A DNA stretch of 64,000 nt from Edaphobacter modestus (GTDB lineage: Bacteria > Acidobacteriota > Terriglobia > Terriglobales > Acidobacteriaceae). Positions 17,396 to 25,580 of this stretch are shown here, piece by piece. The DNA lies in contig NZ_SHKW01000001.1 in the NCBI RefSeq assembly GCF_004217555.1, forward strand, positions 2,356,001 through 2,420,000. The letters are read 5' to 3'. Every line of letters starts with the position of its first letter. The stretch's first letter is position 1. The notes beneath the pieces were generated by a model that worked only from the letters and a program-made list of their open reading frames with translations, made no database searches and was not told where the DNA came from. The translations under genes were made by a program, and so were the position numbers.

Positions 17396-17453
17396 GTTCG
17401 AGCTCCGCTCGAATGCCCCACTCATGCGATGAGACTGCATGAATGGGGCACCC
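17396..17453. repeat. fourth copy of the palindromic repeat
   Basis: The core at 17414-17453 is the best-paired copy: TGCCCCACTCATGC and GCATGAATGGGGCA form a 14-bp stem with one mismatch. It is preceded by the hairpin TTCGAGCTCCGCTCGAA (17397-17413). It sits in the 353-base gap (17148-17500) between the GT39 stop and the guaB promoter, and could act as a terminator or attenuator for the upstream gene. Nothing else is visible in that gap. Confidence 0.8.
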
Positions 17454-17500
17454 GGCACCCATGATCTCAGCTGGGCGACATTAATGTTCCGGGGAAATGT

Positions 17501-19081
17501 TCACTGGAGGGAGACGCGGACCAGCCTGAGATGGCCGTCTTCTTCTGAGGGCTGAGCGTCGGGGTCCGGCGGGAGGTCGATCTCGGTGACCTGGCCGCGT
17601 CGGCGAAGTTGCTCCAGCAGGGCCTCATGCGGGTCGTAGTAGTAGGTTTCGTAGAGAACGACCCATAAGGTCTTCGAGGGCGGCGCGGTTGCGACGAACT
17701 GGTTGAGATCCTGCTGCTTTACGACCGGGCCGCCCCAGCCTTCGAAGCTCTGCCTTGTCCACCAGTCGTAGATGGAGATGGGAAATCCGGTCTCCTCGGG
17801 CTGAAAGTTCTGGTGCCGGGCGTAGTAGTCGAAGGGGACCTGGGCATAGAGGGCATCGAAGACGACCTTGTCGCCGCGGTGGTAGTTCCGTTGCAGCGCA
17901 TTGACAAGGTTCTGCCAGGGATGTCCGTGAGGGCGGAGCGCCTGTCTCGAGAATCCGGCGCAGTAGATGCACACGACGCAGACCGCCATGACAAGTCCGA
18001 GAGCGTGCCAGCGGATGGAGTCTGTCCAGTACTGGAGGACGCGAGCGATGGCCAGGACGAGAAGAGGAACCAAAGGAAGAATGTAACGGGTATTGCCAAG
18101 ATGAAGCAGGAGCACTCCCACGGTCATTCCCATGCTGACGAAGCCGAGGAGACGGCATACCGGGTCGCCTTGGACGAGCCAGAGGAAGGCGACGCCTGCG
18201 AGGGTGACGGCTAGGGGGAAGGCGCAGAGCAGGAAGAGGGCGGGTGATTTCGCGGGATAGAAGCCGGCGACGATGGCGACGCTTTTGGCGAGGGCAACCG
18301 GGGAGTGGTGGGCAGTGATCTCCTGGCCATAGGACAGAGCGCCAGGATCGTGATTGCTGCGCTTCAGCTCGCGATCTAGCTGGATTTTGAGATGGTACTG
18401 GGTGAGGGCGAGGGGAATACCGGGAGCGACAAGAAGAAGGGTGAAGACTGTGGTGAGGCCCAGGGCGGTAAGCCGTTCGCGGACGAAGGTGGAGCAGAAG
18501 AGCCAGTGAGCGAAGAGTCCCAGCAGAATGAAGACCCCGACGTAGTGGATGTAGAACAGAGCCGCCGCAAGGAGGCTATAAGCGACGAGAAGGGTCTTCG
18601 AGCGGTTGTGCTCGAGGGTAACGGCCCAATGAACCGAGAGGAGGCCGATGAGGACGAAGATGAAGAGCATGTAGTTGCGCACTTCGAGCGAGTACACGAA
18701 CAACATAGGAGAGAAGGCGAAGAGGATAGAAGCGAGGACTCCGAACCGCGTGCCGAGAATTCTGCGGGCGAGAAGGAACATTGCGGCCATGCTGCCGATG
18801 TTGAGGAGGACGCTGAAGAGCCGGAGGTGGGTTTGTGTCTCGCCGACGAGGCGGACCCAGATCCAGAGAAGAACGGAGAAGAGTGGAGGGTGGACGTCGC
18901 CGGCAGTGAAGTGAAGGAGCTGACGGAAGCCGAGATGGGTGGTGAAGGCGGAGTAGGTCTCGTCCAGCCACAGCTCACGTGAGCCAAGCAGGAGGAGCTT
19001 GAAGCAGGCGCTGACCAGAAATACCAGGCCAAAAAGCAGGAATGGGCTTTCTTTCCAAACAGAGGTCGATCGATCTCGCAT
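17501..19081 (-). CDS. glycosyltransferase family 39 membrane protein
   Basis: About 526 residues with many hydrophobic helices. The first periplasmic loop has the GT-C catalytic acidic pair (ELWLDETYSAF) and VHPPLFSVLLW shortly after, the layout of dolichyl/undecaprenyl-phosphate-dependent mannosyl- and other glycosyltransferases. The C-terminal ~130 residues are soluble and carry FDALYAQVPFDYYAR. The ATG at 19081 (RDRSTSVWKES) is preferred; the frame runs upstream to 19135. It is divergent from rimP and upstream of guaB. Confidence 0.8.
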   Translation of the reverse strand: MRDRSTSVWKESPFLLFGLVFLVSACFKLLLLGSRELWLDETYSAFTTHLGFRQLLHFTAGDVHPPLFSVLLWIWVRLVGETQTHLRLFSVLLNIGSMAAMFLLARRILGTRFGVLASILFAFSPMLFVYSLEVRNYMLFIFVLIGLLSVHWAVTLEHNRSKTLLVAYSLLAAALFYIHYVGVFILLGLFAHWLFCSTFVRERLTALGLTTVFTLLLVAPGIPLALTQYHLKIQLDRELKRSNHDPGALSYGQEITAHHSPVALAKSVAIVAGFYPAKSPALFLLCAFPLAVTLAGVAFLWLVQGDPVCRLLGFVSMGMTVGVLLLHLGNTRYILPLVPLLVLAIARVLQYWTDSIRWHALGLVMAVCVVCIYCAGFSRQALRPHGHPWQNLVNALQRNYHRGDKVVFDALYAQVPFDYYARHQNFQPEETGFPISIYDWWTRQSFEGWGGPVVKQQDLNQFVATAPPSKTLWVVLYETYYYDPHEALLEQLRRRGQVTEIDLPPDPDAQPSEEDGHLRLVRVSLQ

Positions 19082-19243
19082 CGAAGTACCCTGATCTTTA
19101 GTTTTTTGGGGGGGCCGGAAATGTAGGTATACCACGCCTTGCAGGGGTTACCTATGGGAAAAGCGGGTCTCGAGAGCATGCGATTCGATGTTGCGGGAGT
19201 GGCAGGAGGTCGCGCGGGAGCGGAGGGTGAACCGCAAAACGGT

Positions 19244-19272
19244 TTGTAAACTCGCGAACGCGGATGTATCAT
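19244..19272 (+). promoter_or_regulatory. predicted promoter of the rimP-nusA-infB operon
   Basis: TTGTAA (19244-19249) and TATCAT (19267-19272) with a 17-base spacer. Transcription would begin near 19279, giving a leader of about 150 bases before rimP that contains the hairpin at 19342. The rest of the 19082-19432 gap shows no gene. Confidence 0.6.
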
Positions 19273-19341
19273 ACGGATTGCAGCGTTTTTTCCGTTGTCC
19301 GCAAGAAGCCGTGAACGCACCGGTAAAGGACGGAAGAGATG

Positions 19342-19366
19342 AGTGGGCTACAGCCCACTTTTTATT
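19342..19366 (+). promoter_or_regulatory. rimP leader hairpin (terminator-like attenuator)
   Basis: AGTGGGCTACAGCCCACT (19342-19359) is a self-complementary 18-mer that folds to a 7-8 bp stem, followed by TTTTTATTT. The hairpin and the U-run lie inside the leader about 70 bases before the rimP ATG. Terminator-like hairpins with GTGGGC/GCCCAC stems ahead of rimP are known as the rimP leader in other bacteria. Because NusA itself affects termination, feedback on the operon is a natural but unproven idea. Confidence 0.6.
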
Positions 19367-19432
19367 TGCTCTGAAATATGCCTTGCGCAGGGGTTTTGCG
19401 GAGGCGCGGGACAGGCAGCAGAAAGAATCATT

Positions 19433-20023
19433 ATGGCGCTGAATCTGGACACAATACGGGCGACGGCGGACCGCGTTGCTGCTTCTCACCACCTGGAGGT
19501 GGTGGACCTGGAGTTTCAGGGCGGCGGCGGGAAGTTTCGTACGCTTCGGGTGTTCATTGAGAAGAATGCTGAAGAGCGGGCAAAGCTGGCAGCCCGGGCG
19601 GCGGAAGAGAGCACGGAAGAAGTCGTGCTGCCGAAGGGGATTCCGGTGGAGATGCTGTCGGGCGTAACGCATGAAGATTGCGCGATGTTCGCGCAGGACT
19701 TCGGTACGGTTCTGGATGTCGAAGACCTGATGCCGGGAACCGAATACACGCTCGAGGTTTCGAGCCCGGGGCTGGAGAGGAAGCTGTACCGTCCGTCGGA
19801 CTATGCGCGGTTTACGGGAAGCCTGGTGAAGGTGCAGACCTTTACGCCGGTGAACAACAACCGGCAATGGCAGGGGCGATTGACGGAATTTGCCGGAGAT
19901 GTGCTGACACTGGACCTGTCCGCAGTCAAGCAGAAGGGCAAGGCCAAGAAGGCGGCGACTGCGACGGTGGTAGAGATTCCGCTTGCGAATGTGGAGAAGG
20001 CGCAGGTGGTGGCTGAGTTTTAG
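19433..20023 (+). CDS. rimP: ribosome maturation factor RimP
   Basis: 196 residues. RimP binds the 30S subunit and assists 3'-domain assembly. It has an N-terminal alpha/beta domain (HHLEVVDLEFQ ... LRVFIE), the conserved TLEVSSPGLERKLYRP segment, and a C-terminal Sm-like domain (FTGSLVKVQTF, WQGRLTEFAG). About 20 extra charged residues are inserted around positions 45-65 (KNAEERAKLAARAAEESTEE). The ATG at 19433 gives the normal N-terminus. It is the first gene of the operon with nusA and infB. Confidence 0.93.
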   Translation: MALNLDTIRATADRVAASHHLEVVDLEFQGGGGKFRTLRVFIEKNAEERAKLAARAAEESTEEVVLPKGIPVEMLSGVTHEDCAMFAQDFGTVLDVEDLMPGTEYTLEVSSPGLERKLYRPSDYARFTGSLVKVQTFTPVNNNRQWQGRLTEFAGDVLTLDLSAVKQKGKAKKAATATVVEIPLANVEKAQVVAEF

Positions 20024-20100
20024 CCTCGCCGACGCATCAGAAGAAAACAGGAAAGAGTAACGGCTCCTGGACGAGAGTCCACAGGGACCATGAAGGACAA

Positions 20101-21684
20101 ATGACGATGGCAAGTGCTTTGTATCAGTCGATTGAGCTGTTGAGCCGCGATAAGGGAATCGATCCGGGCGTGGTGGTAGGCGCCGTGGAGGATGCGATCG
20201 CGCTGGCGACGAGGAAGTACTACAAGACGCAGGAGAACATGCGCGCCGAGATGGACCGCGAGAGCGGAGAGATTCGCGCCTATGTGTTCAAGACGGTCGT
20301 CGAGGGTCCGGAGCAGGTCGAGGACGAGGTCAACCAGATGACCCTGGAGCAGGCGCGTGCGCTGGCTCCGGAGGTGGAGATCGGTGCGGAGCTGAGATTT
20401 TACAAGGACACGACTCCGCTGGGCCGGATTGCGGCGCAGATGGCCAAGCAGGTGATCTTCCAGAAAGTTCGTGAGGCCGAGCGCGACACGGTGTTCAACG
20501 AGTACAACCACCGCGCCGGCGAAGTACTGACGGCGACGGTGAAGCGGCTGGAGCCGATGGATGTGATCTTCGACCTGGGCAAGGCCGAGGCGAGGATGCC
20601 GAAGCGGGAGCAGAGCCGTCTTGAGCAGTTTGCGATCGGCGAGCGGGTGCGCGTGGTTCTTCTGCGCGTAGACCGCGCCGCGAAGGGACCGCAGGTGATC
20701 GTGTCGCGGGCAGCACCGACACTGGTACAGAACCTGTTCCAGAGCGAGGTTCCGGAGATCTACGACGGTACAGTGAGCATCAAGGCGATTGCCCGCGAGG
20801 CAGGAGAGCGCACGAAGATTGCGGTGCAGAGCCGCGATAAGGACGTCGATCCGGTTGGCGCGTGCGTCGGCATGAAGGGCATGCGTGTGCAGTCGATCAT
20901 CCGCGAGCTGCGCGGCGAGAAGATCGACATCATCGAATATTCGGACGAGATTACGACGTTTGCCGAGAAGGCGCTGCAGCCGGCGAAGGTGAGCCGCGTG
21001 TCGATTACGGATCTGGGGGAGAAGCAGATCGAGGTGATCGTCGACGATACCCAGCTGTCGCTGGCGATCGGCAAGAAGGGCCAGAACGTCAGGCTGGCGG
21101 CGAAGCTGCTGCAGTGGAAGATCGATATCAAGAGCGAAGAGGAGAAGCGCCAGGAGGTCGAGCAGCAGATGCAGGCCATGAGCGGCGGACCTTCCACCCC
21201 GATCGAGCAGGTGACGGAGCTGGGCGAGACGATTCTCGAGAAGCTGATCGCTGCGGGCATTACTACGGTCGAGACGCTGGCGGATATGACACCGGAGCAG
21301 CTAGAAGAGGTTCCGGGCATTGGAGAGAAGACAGTCGAAAAGATCTCGGTTGCGGTTCGCCACTACTTCGGACAGTACGAAGAGGGCGAGGTGCGGCCAG
21401 CAGTAGCCGAGGTTTCGGCTGCCGCAGAGGAGGGCTCCATGGAGAAGACACCGGAAGAGATTCTTGCCAGCGAAGCAGGAGAGGGCCTTGCAAAAGAGGT
21501 GAACGGGATTTCGACCGAAGATATTGCAGCGGCCGAGGATGAGGCCTCCGATTCGGACGCCTTCAGTGAAGCAGATGCCAGAGAGGAGCGGATTGAGTTG
21601 AATAACGACTCGGTGGACACACTGGTCAATGAGGCTCAGGACTTCTCCGATGAAGGCATCGACGATGGGCGAGACCGTGGCTAA
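20101..21684 (+). CDS. nusA: transcription termination/antitermination protein NusA
   Basis: 527 residues. Domains in order: the N-terminal RNA-polymerase-binding domain (1-125), S1 (about 135-200, GEVLTATVKRLEPMDVIFDL), KH1 and KH2 (about 205-345, with GACVGMKGMRVQSIIRELRGEK and LSLAIGKKGQNVRLAAKL), and a helix-hairpin-helix segment (TPEQLEEVPGIGEKTVEKI, about 395-420). An acidic tail of about 100 residues follows. AAGGA lies just upstream of the ATG; the third-codon ATG at 20107 is an alternative with better spacing. The acidic tail resembles the C-terminal extension seen in proteobacterial NusA but is not an obvious second repeat. Confidence 0.96.
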   Translation: MTMASALYQSIELLSRDKGIDPGVVVGAVEDAIALATRKYYKTQENMRAEMDRESGEIRAYVFKTVVEGPEQVEDEVNQMTLEQARALAPEVEIGAELRFYKDTTPLGRIAAQMAKQVIFQKVREAERDTVFNEYNHRAGEVLTATVKRLEPMDVIFDLGKAEARMPKREQSRLEQFAIGERVRVVLLRVDRAAKGPQVIVSRAAPTLVQNLFQSEVPEIYDGTVSIKAIAREAGERTKIAVQSRDKDVDPVGACVGMKGMRVQSIIRELRGEKIDIIEYSDEITTFAEKALQPAKVSRVSITDLGEKQIEVIVDDTQLSLAIGKKGQNVRLAAKLLQWKIDIKSEEEKRQEVEQQMQAMSGGPSTPIEQVTELGETILEKLIAAGITTVETLADMTPEQLEEVPGIGEKTVEKISVAVRHYFGQYEEGEVRPAVAEVSAAAEEGSMEKTPEEILASEAGEGLAKEVNGISTEDIAAAEDEASDSDAFSEADAREERIELNNDSVDTLVNEAQDFSDEGIDDGRDRG

Positions 21685-21699
21685 TCGCGGCGGACAGGC

Positions 21700-21718
21700 G
21701 CTGCACCGCGGGTGCAGC
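21700..21718 (+). other. hairpin in the nusA-infB spacer
   Basis: GCTGCACC (21700-21707) pairs perfectly with GGTGCAGC (21711-21718) across a 3-base loop, with no U-run after it. The 127-base spacer is where ylxR is found in many bacteria; no such gene is present here. A purine-rich run (GAAAAAAAGGAACGG) before 21812 provides the infB ribosome-binding region. Confidence 0.5.
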
Positions 21719-21811
21719 AACTTCAGAGATAATAGATATAACCACAATTCCTACCTCGAAGAGGCCGATATGAGCAGCTAAGGGCGTGAGGGAAGCGAAA
21801 AAAAGGAACGG

Positions 21812-24800
21812 ATGAACAAAGTTCGAATCAACGATCTGGCACGCGAATTGGAAGTGAAGAGCAAATCGATTCTGGACGCGCTGACAGCGGTCGGCGTGAC
21901 AGAAAAGAAGACCCACTCCAGCTCGATCGAGGCCGATGAGGCCGAAAAGGTCCGCGGGTATCTTACAGGCGGCAGCCGTGCGGGCAGTGGAGCAGCGAGA
22001 CAGGGGGCAGAGAGGCCGAGGTTTGATCTCTCGAAGGTATCGAAGCCTGGCGACGCGCTCAAAGCGATCCTGGAGCGGAAGCAGGCCGAGGCCGCCGCTA
22101 GATCAGCGCCGCCCGTCGTACCACGGCCGGCGGTCGTTCCTCCTGTCGCCACCGTGGCAGTAACCCCGCCGCGGCCAGCGACGGTGCCCACGATGGCCGC
22201 GGCGGCAACCACGCCGCAGACATCTGCGGCCGCTGCGACAGGACCACGCAGGATTGTTCCTCTGCCGCGTCAGCAGGCGAATATCGTTGCTCCTCCGCCT
22301 GCAGCCCCGGCGATTGCAAGCAGGCCGCCAGCGGGCCCTGTGGTTGCTCGTCCAGTCTTTACGACGCCTCATGCCAGTGCCGCTTCGGTAGCACCGCCCG
22401 CACAGCGCCCGGTCCCGCCGGCAGCGCCGCCGCCGACAGCAGTCGCACCGAAGCCAGCGGCCGCTCCGGCACCGCCTGCTGTGCCTGCTACTCCGGTAGC
22501 TGAGCAGCCTGTATCTGCGGCTCCAGCGGCTCCAGCGCCTCCGCCAGTGGCCGCGGATTCACAAGCGACGCCTCCTGCGACGCCCGTCGCTGCCGCACCG
22601 GCACCTGCTGATTCAACAGCACCTGCAGCCCCGGCAGCAGCACCTACGGGATCTGTAGCTCCTACAGCTCCGGCAGTTCCGGCGGCACCTGCCGCACCGG
22701 CTCGGCGCGTCATCATGCCGCAGACGGGTCCTCGTCCGATCTATACGGCTCCGCCCCCTGCACCCGGCGCTCCGCCGCGCAATCGTCCGATCTTCGAGCG
22801 TCCGCGTACTCAAGGCGGCGGTCCCGGCGGATCTGGTGGCCCCGGCGGTCCTGGTGGACGTTCTCCTCTTCCTCCGGGCGCGAGACGCCCGATGCACCCG
22901 ACGCGTACCTTCCCCGGTGGACCGGGAGGACCTGGCGGTCCGGGCGGCCGTCCGGGATTCGCTGGACCTGGTGGTGCACGGCCTGGGTTCGCCGCACGTC
23001 CGGGATTTGGCGGACCTCGTCCTGGTGGCGCGGCGCCTGGTGGTCTTCTGCCCGGGCCGGGGGGTGAGGCTCCTGCCGGACGGCCGGCTGGAAGGCCTGC
23101 GCCACGCGGCCGTGGCGGTCAGCGTTACGAGAAGACGAAGGAAGGCCCGATGAAGGGCTTTGCTCCTCCGCCGCGTTTTGGCGGGGCGCAGATTCCGCAG
23201 CAGCCACTGCCGATTACCCGCACCATCACGGTGACGGAGGGAATCAGCGTGAAGGATCTGGCGGAGAAGCTGGATATTCGTGGCAAGGACCTGATCGCCA
23301 CCCTGCTGATGCGTGGTGTGTTCGTCACAGTGAACCAGTCGCTGGAAGGTGAGCTGGTTAAGGATGTGGCACGTCAGTTCGGCGCGGATGCCACCATCAT
23401 CACGGTCGAAGAGCAACTGGAGAACGAGGCAATCGAAGGGTTCCTCGAGGACACGACCGGCATGACGGAGGTGGTTCGCTCGCCGGTGGTGACCGTCATG
23501 GGCCACGTCGATCACGGAAAGACTTCGCTGCTCGACGCGATCCGCCAGACGGATGTGGCCGCAGGCGAAGCGGGCGGAATCACGCAGCACATCGGCGCTT
23601 ACAAGGTGCATGTAACCAAGCCGGATTCTCCGGCGTTCGGGCGCGAGATCGTGTTCCTGGATACCCCGGGTCACGAGGCGTTTACCCGTATGCGCGCGCG
23701 CGGCGCGAAGGTGACGGATATCGTCGTCATCGTGGTCGCCGCCGATGATGGAGTGATGCCACAGACGCTCGAGGCAATCGACCACGCGAAGGCTGCGAAT
23801 GTGCCGATTATCGTGGCGATCAACAAGATCGATAAACCGGAGGCGAATCCGGACCGCATCAAGCAGCAGCTGGGCGAACGCGGCCTGCAGCTGACCGGAT
23901 GGGGCGGCGACGTGGAGTACGTCGAGGTCTCGGCGAAGAAGCGCATCAACCTGGACCGCCTGGAAGAGATGATCTGCCTGGTGGCCGATGTGAACGAGCA
24001 GAAGTCGCAGCCGGATCGTCCAGCCGTGGGAACCGTCATCGAAGCGAAGCTCGATCGCGGACGCGGCGCTGTAGCCAGCATCCTGGTACAGAACGGAACG
24101 TTGCGGATCGGCGACAGTTATATCGTCGGCAACACCTTCGGCAAGGTTCGCGCCATGTTCGACGATCGTGGACGCGCCATTGCGGAAGCTGGGCCTTCGA
24201 CTCCGGTCGAGATTCTTGGTCTGGAAAGCATGCCTGACGCTGGCGATACCTTCCTGGTCATGGCGGACCGCGACAAGGCCAAGGGCATTGCGCAGTACCG
24301 CAAGATGAAGGAACGCGAGGCGCAGCTGGCGAAGAGCTCGCGTGTCTCGCTCGAGGGCCTGGCAGAGCAGATCAAGCAGGCCGGCATGAAGGATCTGAAC
24401 CTGATCCTGAAGGGCGACGTGCAGGGCTCGGTCGAGGTACTGGCCGATTCTCTGGAGAAGATGTCGACCGAGAAGGTGCGGGTACGGGTGCTGCGTGCAG
24501 GCGTGGGCGCGATCACCGAGTCCGACGTTCTGCTGGCTTCGGCATCAAACGCGGTCGTCATCGGCTTCAACGTGCGGCCGGATCGCAAGGCCGCCGAGAT
24601 CGCCGAGCGCGAGAACGTGGAGATCCGTATCCACTCGATCATCTACGAGCTGCAGGACGAGATTACGAAGGCGATGTACGGGCTGCTGGAGCCGGTGTTC
24701 AAGGAGAACTACCTTGGACGGGCCGAGGTGCTCAATGTCTTCAAGATCACGAAGGTCGGGCAGATCGCCGGCTGCATCGTTCGCGATGGTCTCATCCGGC

Positions 24801-25054
24801 GCGATGCGCAGGTTCGCGTGGTGCGTAACGGTGAGGAACAGTGGAAGGGCAAGATCTCCTCGCTGAAGCGTTTCAAGGACGATGCGTCCGAGGTGCGGCA
24901 GGGTGTCGAGTGCGGTATCGATCTGGGGAACTTCAAGGACATCCAGGTCGGCGACTTGATCGAAGCCTTCACGACCGAGAAGCTGGCGGCCGAGCTTGGA
25001 CAGACTGCAGCGGAGCGCAAGGCAGCGGCACCGACAGAGTCGGTGAACGCGTAA
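21812..25054 (+). CDS. infB: translation initiation factor IF-2, with very long low-complexity N-terminal region
   Basis: 1080 residues. IF-2 is the GTPase that places initiator tRNA on the 30S subunit. Residues 1-52 form an IF2N helical domain (VRINDLARELEVKSKSILDAL). Residues ~90-300 are Pro/Ala-rich and ~300-450 Gly/Pro/Arg-rich. A second IF2N domain (ISVKDLAEKLDIRGKDLIATLL) follows. The G domain has VMGHVDHGKTSLL (G1), GGITQHIGAY (G2), DTPGHEAF (G3), NKID (G4) and SAKK (G5). Then come domains II, III and the tRNA-binding C2 domain. E. coli IF-2 is 890 residues; the excess is nearly all in the linker. A terminator follows 26 bases after the stop. Confidence 0.97.
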   Translation: MNKVRINDLARELEVKSKSILDALTAVGVTEKKTHSSSIEADEAEKVRGYLTGGSRAGSGAARQGAERPRFDLSKVSKPGDALKAILERKQAEAAARSAPPVVPRPAVVPPVATVAVTPPRPATVPTMAAAATTPQTSAAAATGPRRIVPLPRQQANIVAPPPAAPAIASRPPAGPVVARPVFTTPHASAASVAPPAQRPVPPAAPPPTAVAPKPAAAPAPPAVPATPVAEQPVSAAPAAPAPPPVAADSQATPPATPVAAAPAPADSTAPAAPAAAPTGSVAPTAPAVPAAPAAPARRVIMPQTGPRPIYTAPPPAPGAPPRNRPIFERPRTQGGGPGGSGGPGGPGGRSPLPPGARRPMHPTRTFPGGPGGPGGPGGRPGFAGPGGARPGFAARPGFGGPRPGGAAPGGLLPGPGGEAPAGRPAGRPAPRGRGGQRYEKTKEGPMKGFAPPPRFGGAQIPQQPLPITRTITVTEGISVKDLAEKLDIRGKDLIATLLMRGVFVTVNQSLEGELVKDVARQFGADATIITVEEQLENEAIEGFLEDTTGMTEVVRSPVVTVMGHVDHGKTSLLDAIRQTDVAAGEAGGITQHIGAYKVHVTKPDSPAFGREIVFLDTPGHEAFTRMRARGAKVTDIVVIVVAADDGVMPQTLEAIDHAKAANVPIIVAINKIDKPEANPDRIKQQLGERGLQLTGWGGDVEYVEVSAKKRINLDRLEEMICLVADVNEQKSQPDRPAVGTVIEAKLDRGRGAVASILVQNGTLRIGDSYIVGNTFGKVRAMFDDRGRAIAEAGPSTPVEILGLESMPDAGDTFLVMADRDKAKGIAQYRKMKEREAQLAKSSRVSLEGLAEQIKQAGMKDLNLILKGDVQGSVEVLADSLEKMSTEKVRVRVLRAGVGAITESDVLLASASNAVVIGFNVRPDRKAAEIAERENVEIRIHSIIYELQDEITKAMYGLLEPVFKENYLGRAEVLNVFKITKVGQIAGCIVRDGLIRRDAQVRVVRNGEEQWKGKISSLKRFKDDASEVRQGVECGIDLGNFKDIQVGDLIEAFTTEKLAAELGQTAAERKAAAPTESVNA

Positions 25055-25076
25055 CCTCATCCTCATTCCACAACTC

Positions 25077-25110
25077 AAAAGGCCGGGAGCGATCCCGGCC
25101 TTTATTTCTT
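25077..25110 (+). terminator. Rho-independent terminator after infB
   Basis: GGCCGGGA (25081-25088) pairs perfectly with TCCCGGCC (25093-25100) around GCGA, preceded by AAAA and followed by TTTATTTCTT. It ends the rimP-nusA-infB operon. Confidence 0.93.
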
Positions 25111-25580
25111 CAATCCAAGTAGGTTCGGCGTCCTATGCGAATCAAGCGTAAGGCGCACTCGGTTGTAATTATGGCGATCCATTTGTTAATCAATCCAAGC
25201 GCGTTTTCTATTACTAATCCCCACTTCGGGTCTCAACTCATGTTCAATAAGTGCATCGGCCTGTTGGCGCCAGCCGAGAATCATTCGGCAAAGCGATCGT
25301 GAAGTTGCCTGATTCAGCCGCACGCGGCCAATCAGTTCACCTGAGAGTGTTTACGCGCAACTCGGCTGACCTAATAACATACCTATTTGAAGTTCCGGGC
25401 GTTTCTTTTCGTATCTTTGGGCGGGAGGCTCCGATGTCGCTGATCCAGATCCCCCTACCCCAATTACCAATGTTTCGTTAGGACTGACTAGCTATTTTCC
25501 CAGTCGACATACATGCACTGAATGGAGTTAAGTACATATTCGAGGTTGGGCCGAGGAATTGAGTTCACGGAGGATAGACC
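25111..25580. other. gap without recognised gene
   Basis: About 470 bases, somewhat more AT-rich than the surroundings. A 76-codon open frame at 25251-25481 has no ribosome-binding site and no coding-like pattern. The last 20 bases contain the strong site ACGGAGGATAGACC for the next gene. No convincing promoter or RNA was found. Confidence 0.5.

Noticed and set aside
22613..23785. Long open frame (390 codons) antisense to infB
   Set aside because: It lies opposite the low-complexity Pro/Ala/Gly codons of IF-2, which rarely give stops on the other strand. Its product is Arg/Thr/Ser-rich and unlike any family.
25251..25481. 76-codon frame after infB
   Set aside because: No ribosome-binding site, no recognisable domain and irregular codon use in an AT-richer gap.
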